Assembly (NCBI GenBank): GCA_008692225.1
Contig: VICG01000004.1
Span: 558,501 to 622,500, forward strand
Reading direction: 5' to 3'
Length of the DNA stretch: 64,000 nt
DNA from: Monilinia fructicola
Lineage: Eukaryota > Ascomycota > Leotiomycetes > Helotiales > Sclerotiniaceae
The position numbers were made by a program, and so were the translations under genes. Positions 10,807 to 23,020 of the stretch are shown one piece after another; position 1 is the first letter of the stretch; each line of letters begins with the position of its first letter. The notes below the pieces were generated by a model, which was not told the DNA's origin, made no database searches, and saw nothing but the letters and a program-made list of their open reading frames with translations.

Positions 10807-12423
10807 CTAGAGGGGGGGAGGGGTTAGTTTGGGTATGGATGCGGGTGTGGATGTGGATGTGGATGTGGATGTGTGATGGATGTGGATGTGGATGTGGATG
10901 TGAATGTGAATGTGAATGTGAATGTGTATGCGAATGTGGACATGGAGGGGAAGGAGAAGTGCGGGGTAAATGCGAGCTTGCGAGAACCATCATTTGAGAA
11001 GTTGCAAAATCATCATTCACGAGCTTACGACACCACCATCCCCGAAGCAAGACTAGATAGAAATGAAGTATGAAGAAGAAGAGAGAGAGAAAAGAGGAGG
11101 GGGGAAACCCACTGGAGCCATATTTGCAAGTGTGTCGGGTAGCTTTTATCAAATGAAATCAAATGAAACCAAATCTTGCTTTTTCTTTTGTTTTCTTTTC
11201 TTTTCGTTTTCGTTCTCGCTCTCGCTCTCTCGTCTTCGTTTCTATCTTTCGTTTCTTGCCAAATGACTGGATGACGGATCTATCGGTACTCGAAAAGAGC
11301 TGATCAAGTGATGAACGAGAAGGATTTGAAGTGAAAACGAGTTGAATGATAGAAATCGGATTCGCAACGAGGAGGTTAGGTTGAGAAGGTAAGATGAGGT
11401 AAGATAAGTAAGGAAAGGAAGGCAGGAGGATAAGTCTGTAAGGCGATGAATGAAATATAACACCTAAGATGAATGAAATATAACACCTTCTCCAAATCTA
11501 AATTCTTCAACGTCTGATTGTTTGTATACTGTATCTGTCTGTCTTTCCTATCTTGAGGGAAGCAAAAAGCAAAGGATCTTAAACTGTCAAGGTCGAACTT
11601 CTTAAAGTCGAAGTTTATATTGTATATCGTATATTGTATATCCTATATTGTATGTCGTATGTCGTAGGTAGACTTTTGAAGGAAGAAGGGTGGGAGGATG
11701 ATATCACCGGTATAGTATTAATAAGGGATGAGTCAGCAAGTGAGCCCATAAAATTGTTGAATGGGTGGGGTAGCATTACATAACCTTACATAATCTTACA
11801 TACAGTACATGTACCTCCAGGGCTAGGTACCTTGTACATACTACATGCAGTGCTTATCCGCCCTCCACAAACCAAACACGCCATCACATCGGCAGTTTCC
11901 ATTTTCCTTATCAGGATCAGGATCAGAATCAGAATCAGAATCAGAATCATCATCCTTCTCGTATCTCTCGTGTAACCCCGCCATTTGTCTCGTGACCCTC
12001 GTTTCTGTTCGTTTCCATTCGCTTCTATTCGCTTCTTTTCCTTCCCCGTCCTTTCCCTCTCCCTTTACGTATAATCAATAGTAACTTTACTAATTACTCT
12101 GTATAATGTAAAGTATTGTCTGTCTGATATATGTGATTAGCAATAACGAATGCATTACACTATCCATTACAGCACGTTACATCCCATCAATCCCTTTTTA
12201 TATATCTGCATGACACACTTACATATTACAGGACAGGACAGTACAGTAGGACTACTAGTACTGATGGGCTTAACTATAGTCGTCCTATCTATCCAACCAA
12301 TGAGCCATCCATCAATTCATCATCCATCATCCATTCAATCAACTACTCGCCTAATTAACCACCCAACCTATTCAGCCCACCCCAAACCGAGCTACACAAC
12401 ATCTGGGCACTACTAGAACATTA
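10807..12423. other. upstream region/first intron of HAD gene, minisatellites
   Basis: 10838-10925 is a (GATGTG)n/(GAATGT)n array directly next to the splice acceptor, so the minus strand reads CA-rich. 11060-11110 is a GA-rich tract, 11190-11240 a TTTTC/CTCTCG tract, 11610-11660 a (GTATATC)n-like stretch, 11925-11958 an (AGAATC)n array, 12290-12350 a CATCCAT-rich tract. No further gene seen. Confidence 0.5.
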
Positions 12424-12823
12424 GAGACATTTAGCCATTTTTCATTTTCATTTTCATAGTTTATATAATAAGCATAATTGATGAATATAAAAATCCTATT
12501 AAAAAAGCATTTAACTAATTTTAATATTTTCGAATTAGTAAGAATATAAATAGCATAGTATAATTATATAAATGGTATAGTGTATAATAATTTTAAAGCA
12601 TTAAAGCATATATTAGTTCGTTGATCATATAATCAACCCCCCTTTTCGCTACAATAAATTAATTTGATAAAAATGAAGCTCTACTTTATATTCATCAAAA
12701 TAAATGAATATGAAATGGGTCAAAGGATTTCATAATTGCCCTTTTGGGACTTGTTTTAATAGTGGATCGATTGCTACTATGAATTCTCTTATTCGAAACT
12801 TTTAATAGTTACCTAAATGTCTC
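12424..12823. mobile_element. 400-bp MITE with TA target duplication
   Basis: Ends are GAGACATTTAG... at 12424 and its reverse complement ...CTAAATGTCTC ending at 12823; TA dinucleotides flank both ends (12422-12423 and 12824-12825). The interior is AT-rich and without an open frame. TIR, size and TA duplication fit a non-autonomous Tc1/mariner-type element. Confidence 0.7.
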
Positions 12824-12825
12824 TA

Positions 12826-14154
12826 TTACCCAACACTACACAACACTACTCCGCACACAACTTCAAGTGACACAACACTCCAACCCAACTAATGATTCGC
12901 GCCGAGCCATCCTCCCATTCAGCCCAACCAATATAACCACCAACATCCAGAAACGAACCATGAGATTTCAAAACCTCAGCCTTTATTCATTAACCTTAGC
13001 GATTGCTACCTAGTGTCGTCTGTAGATACCTACCTCCCTCCCTACCCATCTACCTTCATACCAACCAAGCGATCCATCCACCACGGAGTACAGGACAGAA
13101 AAATACAACCCACACCCCTCAATTAACCGCTCTCGCCATCTAACCCGCCATCCTATTATCCGATCCATCCATCCATCCATCCATCCAACCACTACCTCCC
13201 TACCCAATAACATGCACGCACCCACCCCACGCATCCCCAAAAAGCAAAACCCAAAAGCCCCCAAACAAAAAGAAACGCAAGACATCAAACCACTCCAGCT
13301 CCCTCGCTCTATATGAAGCCTTTCCATTCGATCGATCGACCAAAACTAATGATGAACCTTAGTAAGTACAGTCAGTGCAAGTAAATAATCAAGTAATCCA
13401 TTCCATACCTTGCATGCACTCGTAAACAGATCCAAGTATACTTCGTGCGTACATATAGATGTAAATACCTAGGCACCTACCTACCTACCTACAGTACCTC
13501 CCTACAATACCCCTCAACGCAAATTAAGCAAAGGGCCTTCCTTTCTTTTCCCACTAAAACAAGCACCATTCCCATTCATTCCCCTCAAACTATCTTCACA
13601 CTATCAACCAATCGATAATAAAACACTATTGATATAATTATCTAAGATTTCAATTCAAAGAATGACTAAACCAAGTTCCAAGTCGCCTACCGCCTACGTC
13701 TCGCTCCCCTACTTATGTAACTGTTATTTTATTGTAAAAATAGTTATTTTAAAGTATTATTATATTAATTAGTAATTACGATAATAAAAGTAAAAATCAA
13801 AAGAGTAATCCACTTACTATATATAAAATTAATAAACTTAAAAAATCTTAATTTTTTACGATTTCGCTTAGAAAAGTAAATCAAAGATTAATTAATTATA
13901 GAAAAATCAAAATCTTAATTTTCGATTTGATAATAATATATTATCTATATATATATATATTTAAGATAAAATTAAACACTGAAAAGATATACATTTATCT
14001 AATAAAAAACAATTAAAAGTAATCTAGAAATTCTTCTATAGCTTAAAAGTAAAGTGTTATTAAATATACTATTATAATAATATATTATAATTCATAACTA
14101 ATAATTACTATAGATTAAAAGATATTATTAATAAAATTTTAAATCAAAAGTCTA
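12826..14154. other. intergenic region, partly AT-rich
   Basis: 12830-13720 has normal composition with CATCCATC repeats near 13165-13190 and TACC repeats near 13480-13500. At 13682-13720 a segment starting AGTCGCCTACC resembles the end of the palindromic element at 14539. 13720-14154 is AT-rich with no frame. Confidence 0.5.
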
Positions 14155-14156
14155 TA

Positions 14157-15426
14157 TAGTAGAACCTAGGTATAAGAGACTACATTATACGGGATATCGT
14201 AATATACGAGATATCTATTTAATTATAATAATTTTCTATAGAAAAACGAGATTTTACAATTTCAAGGGATTATAAAACAAATCCTTACGAGCCCTATAGA
14301 AAAATCAAAGATTTTATTAGAACTAAACATCGTCTAATATCCAAGAGAGAAATAATTTAACTCATAAAGAATAATCTTAATAATAGCATATTATATAATC
14401 TTAGTATCAAAATTCCTAAAGGTATGGATATAGAAAAATAACTAAGCTAAGCTATATAAATTTTATTAATACTTTATTACCTAACCTATATATATATATA
14501 TATATATATATATACGGGAATTCTATATATACGAGATAAGTCGCCTACCCTACTTCTCGCCACCCCCCCCCATTTGGCCAGCATTTTACACCAAAAACGG
14601 CCATTTTAACGTATTTATAACTCTACGAAAAATGAATATATTTTTTTTAAATTTTAATTAGAGCTTCTATATATAATTATTAATAGATTCTGAAGATCTT
14701 AAATTTTTGCGATTTTTTTATAAAGAGTAATAAAAGATTATAGAAAATTAGAATTTTCAGTTTTGGATTTGTATAGAAATCATATACAAAATTGAAACTT
14801 TAAAATAAATATTTATAATTTCTAAACAAAAATAATTAAAAATAATCTATAAACTTTTATAGAGTCTATTAATCAATATATAGTAAATAAACTATTTAAA
14901 ATATATATAATAATTTAAAACTATTGAGTAAATTGAAATTAGAAATTTTTTACCTAAAATTTTATCGTTAAAATCTAAGAATCTATATTAAACATTTATT
15001 ATAAATAATAGTATATTATTAAAATAACATATTCAATTTAAGTTAGCTTTAAGATTCTTGAAAATTTTTTAGATTATTTTTAGCTATTTTTATTAAATAA
15101 ATATAACTTTTTTTTAAAGATTTTGATTTTGTATGGGATTTACATACAAATCGAAAAATTAGAATTTTAATTTTCTATAATCTTTTATAACTCTTTATAA
15201 AAAAATCGCAAAAATTTATGATTTTCAAAAATCTATTAATAATATTATATATAGAAGCTTTAATTAAAATTTAAAAAATATATATTTATTTTTCGTAGAG
15301 TTATAAATACGTTAAAATGGCCGTTTTTGGTGTGAAATGTTGGCCAAATGGGGGGGGTGGCGAGAAGTAGGGTAGGCGACTTATAATAAGCCGAATTTTT
15401 CCATCCCTTTTAGCTAGGTTCTACTA
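14157..15426. mobile_element. pogo/Tigger-like TIR element carrying a nested insertion
   Basis: Left end TAGTAGAACCTAGGTATA at 14157; right end is the inverted ...TAGGTTCTACTA ending 15426; both are flanked by TA (14155-14156, 15427-15428). The same TIR bounds the element at 40380-40785. The CAGTAGAACC-type terminus with TA duplication is typical of pogo/Fot-like transposons. No transposase frame survives; the interior is AT-rich and is split by the palindromic element at 14539-15381. Confidence 0.65.
14539..15381. mobile_element. 843-bp palindromic (foldback-like) element nested in a TIR element
   Basis: Left arm begins AGTCGCCTACCCTACTTCTC at 14539; the right arm is its inverted copy ending at 15381; TA flanks both sides (14537-14538, 15382-15383). 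The outer 100 bp of each arm is nearly identical and GC-rich at the tip, including a C9/G8 run. Sequence similarity between the arms continues inward to near the centre (about 14960), so almost the whole element can fold back. No coding frame. A partial relative lies at 28299-28410. Confidence 0.8.
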
Positions 15427-15428
15427 TA

Positions 15429-16382
15429 TCGTTAGTTTACTTCTTAATGATAAATTATCATATATAACTAAAATAGCTCATTTATTATATATCAATGAAT
15501 AAATAAGTATGATAAAAATCTATAAATTCTTTCCCGCTATTTCAATCTAAAAAGGTCTAAACGATTTTTTCCCAAAGTTTCACCTTTATATATATATATA
15601 TATATATATATAAGTGATATCTAAACTCAATCTCAAACTCAAACTCGCTACATCAATACATCCACATCATATACCTACGTGCACCGTCCGCACATACATA
15701 TCTACAGCGGAGGGAGAATGCATATGGAATTCACGAGGTAGGATTCCATAGCCGCGTCTTCATTTTTGCCATCCCATTCACCGCAAAGTTGATACTTATA
15801 GAGTGAGTGTTAAAACTAATCCACGCGTGAGATGATATGATGTCATTGAATTTCCCTATGCAGAGAGAGAGAGAGAGATCTACACCCGGCCACCCAAGCC
15901 AATCCCATGCAATGCAATGCAATCCAACAGAGCCCGAACCGCCCCCCCCCCCCCTCCCCCCTTCATCAATCAATCCATCCTATCGTACCTCATGTCAAAT
16001 TTTCATGATATCCTCGACCAAGGAATATCTTCCCTCCAGTAATGTGCTCCTGAAACCCCCAAAGTGTATACATACACATACATGCAAACCATGATTTATC
16101 CCGACGACATGTGATATCGTCGTTCGATGCGTGATCGGGATGCATACATGCAGTAGGTGCATGCATGCACACAAGGAACTGTGTGTTTTATCCTCGACCG
16201 ATGATCCATCCATTCATCCATTCATCCAATCCTACACAATGCAAGAGACACCTCATTCCACAGGTAAGCAAAGGTATCCCGACGACCCGAGGAAGAAACC
16301 GGAAACGCCCATGTCAAATCATCTATCGTGCCGTGCATCCCTCCATTCAAGCGTGACTCCATCAAATCCCCAGCGTCTACCC
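15429..16382. other. intergenic region downstream of MARVEL-type gene
   Basis: AT-rich to about 15630, (TA)n at 15588-15612; then normal composition with a C13 run near 15942, AATGC repeats at 15909-15923 and CATCCATTC repeats near 16205-16228. No gene supported. Confidence 0.5.
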
Positions 16383-17331
16383 TCACGGCTCGCCAATCAC
16401 GGGCAGATTATCGTAATTGCCCGTGGGAAACTGGGCGCGGCCGGTCCGCGAATTCTGCGAGCCCCCATACCCACTCGCGCTGTAGCCCGTGTATGCTGTC
16501 GACGCCTCCAAGTCATCGTGATGCGCCGTCGACGTGGGGGCGTACGAGCCGCCGTAGCTCGACGGTTCGTAATCCGGGGAGTGCACGCGCCCGACAAAGT
16601 TGCCGCCGGGGTATCCGTCGTCGTGCAATTCGTGCTCTTCGTGCTCGTCGGCGTGGTGGACGGGTGCGTATTCGTCGTCGTGCGGCGCCGTGGAGAAGGC
16701 CTCCTTGTCTGGATCGATCATCGCGGCATTGTTGGGGGCGCGGGAGGCGCCGGGCAGGTAGCCGTCTCGCTTGTAGTAGACCAGGCCGTAAAACGACATG
16801 GCGGTGGAGAGGATCCAGAAGAGCCTAAGGAGCTAGGGTGAGCATGGACGCGGTCATGGGGAGGAGGAGGGAAGGGTGAGGAAAGATACCAGAGGAAGAC
16901 TCCCAATCCGACAACTGCCTTGCTCACTTTACACCCGCTTCCACACTTCCCGGCGGCGTTCCAGTTTGCGACGGCCGCAAAGGCCGATAATGCCATGATG
17001 CACCACACGAGATCGATGGCCAACAGCGCGCATATGGATTTGCGAATTTCCTCGTCCGGGGAAATCGGACCGTCATGGTTAGATATATGACGGCGGGTAA
17101 AACCAAAGAAGGTCTATGCAAGTCATCATCAGCAAGACAACATCCATCAGTGGAGGGAATGGAAAGGAAGAGGTCCATACGTAGCCAAAATTCCATCCCA
17201 GTCTTCCATCAACCTTCGCAGATGATCGCATGACGACGATGTCTAAAATCCATATGACTACCGCCATGGAGAGCTGTATGATATGTACCGCCAATTTGTA
17301 TTTTTGTAAATTATGTATCGAGAAATTCCAT
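16383..17331 (-). CDS. MARVEL-like four-pass membrane protein with long acidic/His-rich tail; extra base next to the start codon
   Basis: Exons on the minus strand: 17331-17181, 17113-16890, 16824-16383, with GT-AG introns. About 271 residues. The N-terminal half has the layout of fungal MARVEL-domain proteins: four hydrophobic segments including SMAVVIWILDIVVM, ICALLAIDLVWCIMALSAFA, AVVGLGVFLW and LFWILSTAMSFYGLVYY, with a cysteine pair GKCGSGCK between the last two loops. The C-terminal 120 residues are hydrophilic, rich in Asp, His, Tyr and Gly, and probably cytosolic. Exon 1 is 151 nt where 150 is needed: from the ATG at 17331 the frame stops after six codons (MEFLDT then stop), but removing one T of the TTT (plus 17323-17325) gives MEFSIHNLQKYKLAVHIIQL in frame with everything after. 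The role is unknown; the family acts in membrane apposition and eisosome-like domains. Confidence 0.75.
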
Positions 17332-17429
17332 GTTGAAGACGATGATGTTTTGGAGGAATGTTTACGCAGTTAAATGAGAGGTAGGTAGGCAGGTATATCG
17401 TGGAATTTTATTTCAAACGTCGGATCTGT

Positions 17430-17462
<33 letters not shown>

Positions 17463-18159
17463 GTGTGTGTGTGTGTGTATGTATGTGTATGTATGTGTAT
17501 GTATGTGTGTGTATGGTGTATTCGTATATATTCGAGAGGCTGAAAATCAAACCTGGGTCTGTTTGAAGTTTGTTTTGTATGTACTTGGGGAGGTTGGGTA
17601 TCTATCTAGCTATGTAAAGTAAAGTATGGATGTATTTATGATGGAGGATGGATGAGACAAGAACGAGAAGAAGAACAAGAAGGATTTCTTTGCGGATAGT
17701 TGTTTGTAAATGACAAAAAGAAGCAAAGGAATTATAAAAATCAGCCCAAAGATATGTATGTGACGGGTGAAGGGTGAAGAGTGAAGGATGATGTGCGATA
17801 TGCGATGTGATGTACGATGTGTGTGTGTATGTGTGTGTGTATGTGATGACAATACAATACGGAGTACAAGAATAAAAAGGCAGAATGAAACAAACGAATT
17901 AGATGAATTAGATGAATCAGATGAATCACAGAATTATGAAGTTAACCTTACCAAGAAATCCAAAAAAGAGGCTCATCAACTTTCATACGCGTACAAGTAC
18001 GAAGGAATGATAATCATCGTCCACGGGATACTGTTAGTAGCCCTGACGCTGTGGAGGACTAGTAAGGTTACCGACCGAGTAATTACAGTATTATTATTCT
18101 TATTTTCGGACTTCTCATTCGTATCGTATACTAAGTATTAACTAGGAGAAGTATTCTAT
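17332..18159. other. upstream region of the MARVEL-type gene with GT microsatellites
   Basis: (GTGTAT)n/(GT)n tract at 17430-17515 and a second GT tract at 17818-17842; AGATGAATC-type repeats at 17897-17930. No gene supported. Confidence 0.6.
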
Positions 18160-18476
<317 letters not shown>

Positions 18477-19268
18477 TACGTCTTGATTTTCTTCAAGAGC
18501 GAAGAACCATTAATCAATTACTCTATATACTCCTTGCAGCTGTAGATTGAGCCCACGGGTGAATCCAAATCAATCACATCAAGTAAATATTAAAGTCCGA
18601 TCATTGTTTATTTTAAGCAATTCTTGAGTTACTAGTACCAGGGCTACCTCCAGCTCCTCCTTGACTCACTCCTTGACAAGCCGAGTGCTGTAATGAGGAA
18701 CGAGTGATGAGTGACGAATAACGAATAACGAATAACGAGTAACAAGTAACAAGTAACAAGTAACAAGTAACAAGTAACAAGTAACAAGTAACAAGTAACA
18801 AGTAACAAGTAACCAGCAACCATGTTATTTATTATTTACGGAGTATATTCTTCGCAACTCGGCAACCAATAAAGTGAGAAGGCTGAGACGTTGATATGTA
18901 AGGCGAAGAGGCTGAGGAGGCTGAGCAGATAGGGAGATGGGAATTAAGTAAAAGGAAGTTTGTCTACTCAAGTAAGATTACAACAGTACATAATGAACCT
19001 TGAACTTCCTTTTATTCCGTTAGGTAAGTTACTTGAGTAGTTGAATTTCAAGTTTGTCTTATTTTATTCTTCTAAGATTATACCAATTAAGGTTATTATT
19101 TTATATCTATCTATGGATTTATAAGTGATTAACTAATAAGATAGGTAATACTATATACTTTGTATTCTATTTCGCTATTTAAATTTGATAACGAGAGATA
19201 GCAATATTATTAATATATATTTACGAGAGATAATAATATTATTAATATATATTTAATAAACGTTTATT
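18477..19268. other. intergenic region with a heptamer array
   Basis: 18739-18813 is a (GTAACAA)n array of nearly 11 units preceded by diverged CGAATAA copies. From 19050 the sequence is AT-rich. Confidence 0.6.
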
Positions 19269-19529
19269 CTTAGTATTGTTTTATATTTATATCGGAATAA
19301 AAATTAATTAAAAACGAAATTTATTTTTAAAAAAAATTATAATAAATTAACAAATCTATTAAAAACTATAAATAATGCTTTATAGTATTAGTATATTTAA
19401 AAAAATAAATAATTAGTATATTTAAATTTCTAAAAATCGAAATTTATATAATATATAAAAAAGAGTTTAAAAGATATAATTACTATTCTATAAATTTTTA
19501 CCCCGGCATAGACCCAAAACAACACCAAG
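19269..19529. mobile_element. MITE, family copy 1 (261 bp)
   Basis: Right end reads ...ACCCAAAACAACACCAAG (to 19529); left end CTTAGTATTGTTTTA (from 19269) is its inverse with C/G to T/A changes. Interior matches the copies at 39535 and 40028, including AAATAATGCTTTATAGTATTA-like and TAAACGTTTATT-like blocks. Asymmetric decay of the left TIR fits RIP. Confidence 0.7.
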
Positions 19530-20079
19530 TAAACAACTTTGGAAATGTGTAAATATATCTTATCATCTAATATTGATATCCACGTATATATATATTATTC
19601 TATACTATATTATATTACATCCTTCATCAATATGTGAAGCCATTCCCATATTATATTGAAGCTCAGCTCAACAAGGCGGTGGGTGATACAATGACATCAA
19701 ATTGATAAGATCATGTCCAATGTCATGTAGAAAGAATTCTTTCCTTCACATCCATGGATCTTTCAATCCTTCAGCCCAGGACACACATAGTATCTCACGA
19801 TAACATCCATCATGAGATTCACCATCATCTCAAGTACGAATCTTCAATCTGTTGATTTATCATCGCCGTTACGGAAATGCATGACCATCATGACTTTCCA
19901 GTTGGTCATGATTCAATTGATTTTCAAAACACACATGCGTGTGTTGTCTGTGGTATCGGTGAGGTGAAGTATCCGTAAGTGAATGAATGAATGGTTTGAC
20001 TTCAACTGGTTAGTTGATTGATTTATAATTCAAATCATCGTCATTTCATCTCATTCACCACCATTTCTTTCTCTTCCTA

Positions 20080-20146
<67 letters not shown>

Positions 20147-20277
20147 GGATAGACAGATATCATTTCCTTTTTTTTGGTAATCCTCATTCTTATTATCCTT
20201 TTTGTCTTCACGCTGTCATGATAAATTCATAGAATACATCGACAAAATATCACAAAATCCTCACTCTCACCCAAAAA
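19530..20277. promoter_or_regulatory. upstream region of the MFS transporter with (TA)n
   Basis: Contains a (TA)30 array at 20083-20143 about 135 bp before the start codon, followed by a C/T/A leader ending CCCAAAAAATG. No promoter element is recognised with confidence. Confidence 0.4.
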
Positions 20278-21954
20278 ATGTCTTCATCCCAGCACCACCA
20301 CCACGACCACGACCACCACCACCACCACCATTCAGATGAAGAAACACCCCTCCTCGCCGAACCAACCACGTTCCCCTCCCAATCATCATCACCATCCCAA
20401 GACTCTCTCGCATCTGCAGAAGCAACCATCATACCAGATGAACCAACAACCAAACGGCTCGTCATTACGATGGGTGCAATTTGGGTAGGCGTCTTTCTAG
20501 GCGCTCTCGATTCAACAATCATCGCAACTCTCTCTGCTAGTATCTCCACCAGTTTTAATTCCCTCTCTCTCCTCTCATGGCTCGCTTCCGCATACCTGAT
20601 CGCGAATGCCGCATGTCAACCCCTCTCCGGTCGTCTCACCGATATCTTCAGTCGCAGGACCGGTCTCATTGTCAGCAATGTACTGTTCGCCGCCGGAAAT
20701 TTAATATGCGGGTTGGCAGATGGTGAATGGATGATGATTTTGGGGCGAGTGGTGGCCGGATGCGGGGGTGGTGGATTGATGGCCATCAGTACTTTTGTCG
20801 GCTCAGATTTGGTTCCGCTTAGGAGGAGAGGGGTGGTTCAGGGAATCGGAAATATATGCTATGGAACTGGTGCAGGACTAGGAGGCATCTTGGGAGGGTG
20901 GATAAATGATACTTGGGGCTGGCGAATGGCTTTTTTGGCTCAAGTTCCGTTCATTATGGTTTCGGGATTCTTAGTGGCTTCTCTTGTCAATGTTCCCCCT
21001 AAGAAGAGCGAAAAGTCGAAAATTGTCGAGGGTCGATTTCATGGGCTCTTTCGCTTTGGTTCTTACCCTCGTCCTCCTTCTTCTAGGACTGAATTCTGGT
21101 GGAAATGTCGTTCCCTGGAACCACCCCCTCGTTTATATTTCCCTTCCTCTCTCGCTGGTATCCCTCCTCGGTTTCGTATACATCGAACTCTACCGCGCCT
21201 CTGAACCTGTCATTCCCGTTCGTCTCCTTGGCGATCGCACCGTTTTCGCCGCATGTCTTGCAAACTGGTTCGGGACGATGACCATCTACATGATTATCTT
21301 CTACGTCCCCCCTATACTACCAAGTCCGAGGTGCATCGACAACGGCATCGGGCATGCGTTTGATCCCCCAATCCATCGGTTCCTCCATCGGTTCTCTAGG
21401 GACAGGGATCATAATGAATCGTACGGGCAAGTACAAAGCTATCAGTCTTGTCACGCTCTCGATGCTGGTTATCGGCACGGGTCTATTATGTACGATGAAT
21501 TCACATAGTTCGGATTGGCCCATATACATCTACCTTACCCTCACGGGTATCGGCTACGGGGCTACTCTGACAACCACGCTCTTAGCCATCATCTCAGCAG
21601 TCTCTCACGACCCACCACTCCGTCGTCACATCCGCATCCTACGCCTTCCGTTCCACGGGTTCCACCATAGGTATCACGATCGCATCGGCAGTATATCAAA
21701 AACATCCTAAAGACCGATCTCTGGGAAAAATTTGGAGATCGTCCCGATGCAGAAGAGATCATTGGGAAAATTCGAGATTCGTTTGATGAATTTGAATCAA
21801 CTTCCTGAGGGGTGGAAGGAGGGGGTTACGGAAAGTTACATGGATGCTTTTAGGGGGGGTGTTTCTAGCGGCTTTTGCCCTGGCGGTGCTGATGGCCGGG
21901 GTGGGAAGCCTGATGCGACAGAATGTGTTGCATGAGAGGTTGGATAGAACGTAA
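20278..21954 (+). CDS. 14-TM MFS vacuolar amino-acid/drug transporter (Fnx1/Vba type), six single-base insertions
   Basis: Major facilitator of the DHA2 group; closest in layout to vacuolar basic amino-acid transporters (Fnx1/Vba). The ATG context is AAAAAATGTC. The N-terminus is poly-His (HHHHDHDHHHHHH) then DEETPLL, an acidic dileucine signal typical of vacuolar sorting. Motifs: LGALDSTIIATLSASI (TM1), SGRLTDIFSRRTGLIV (loop 2-3), GRVVAGCGGGGL, YGTGAGLGGILGGW. The frame is then broken six times, always by one surplus base: A4 at 21019-21022, C6 at 21307-21312, CCC at 21611-21613, A5 at 21698-21702, AA at 21799-21800, G7 at 21853-21859. Dropping one base at each gives RVDFMGSF, LYYQVRGASTTASGMRLI, AFRSTGSTIGITIASAVYQN, RGVFLAAFALAVLMAGVGS and a stop at 21952, 556 residues, the normal family length, with no other defect. 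Family sure; whether it is a pseudogene or mis-sequenced is open. Confidence 0.85.
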
Positions 21955-22263
21955 AGGGAGGCTGTTGAGTGAGGCGGGGAGGGACAACCATCACGCTTTT
22001 GAATCTTACCATTTGAAAAAATCTTTCAAGAAAGTTGATCTCCCTGCATCGAGATTTTGCTATTGGCATCAAAATCTACGCGTCTCTCGGATCTTGAAGA
22101 CGTATTGAAGCCTCGGCCATTGGTGGAGAAGATGTCAGTTTATCGCTAAATATCATATCTCATAAATATAGACCTAAATATCTCAAGATTGTATATAGAT
22201 AACTAGGTACCTCTTTTCACACTCATCCCTTCATATTGTATATACATATACATATATATACAT

Positions 22264-22338
<75 letters not shown>

Positions 22339-23020
22339 CAACAAATATCCATCTACACAATATAGATAAATAAATAAATAGATAGACAGCCCCAACGATA
22401 CCACCACGAGATCTCATCTCAAAGATCGTAGACGTCACCTCCGTTTCAGCATGTATGCATTCATGCATGCCCGCGGGCATCCGTAGAAACCATACATCCG
22501 AACTAACATCCTAGCTTCATTCTGCGGAATCATTTCGCATTGTGTGTGTGTGTGTTTTGGCGATGGGATGGGATAAAAAACTGCGATGGAATGCATTGTT
22601 TCATGTCAGGTAGATGGGTCGGTAGGTGGCCTTAAGTTAACGAATGTTTTTAATGTTTGTCTGATCTGTGGCGGAGATATAGAGAGACAGAAATACATAC
22701 ACAGAGACAGAGGGACAGAGAGAGAGGGACAGAGGGACAGACATCCACCTCACGTTCATATCCAGCCAATTGCACAAGTGAGATGGAGATGGAGATGAAA
22801 TTGTGAGACCATGGAAACGGAGGGATCGCCTCGAACCTCCGTGTAAATCTCCGTCTGCATGGATGATCGGTAGGGAGACAGGCGGACAGACAGTACTCGA
22901 CCATCCATCCCGAGGTCTCCCTGTGCATCCCGACCGCGTTCGCACCCCAATCGCATGCTCGAAGCGCCTCGCCCCCAAAACAACCATGATATCATCTCCT
23001 ACCCCCATCCCCACCCCCAT
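21955..23020. other. intergenic region with ATATAC and GAGACA microsatellites
   Basis: (ATATAC)n at about 22240-22338, TAAA tract at 22366-22380, (TG)n at 22541-22554, GAGAGACAGAGG-type tract at 22681-22742. 22743-23020 is the region downstream of the coiled-coil gene. Overlapping frames on both strands are low-complexity. Confidence 0.6.

Noticed and set aside
16131..16841. 236-codon plus frame
   Set aside because: Antisense to the GC-rich last exon of the MARVEL-type gene; no motif of its own.
20984..21935. Three further small plus genes
   Set aside because: Successive frames of the one MFS transporter after one-base insertions.
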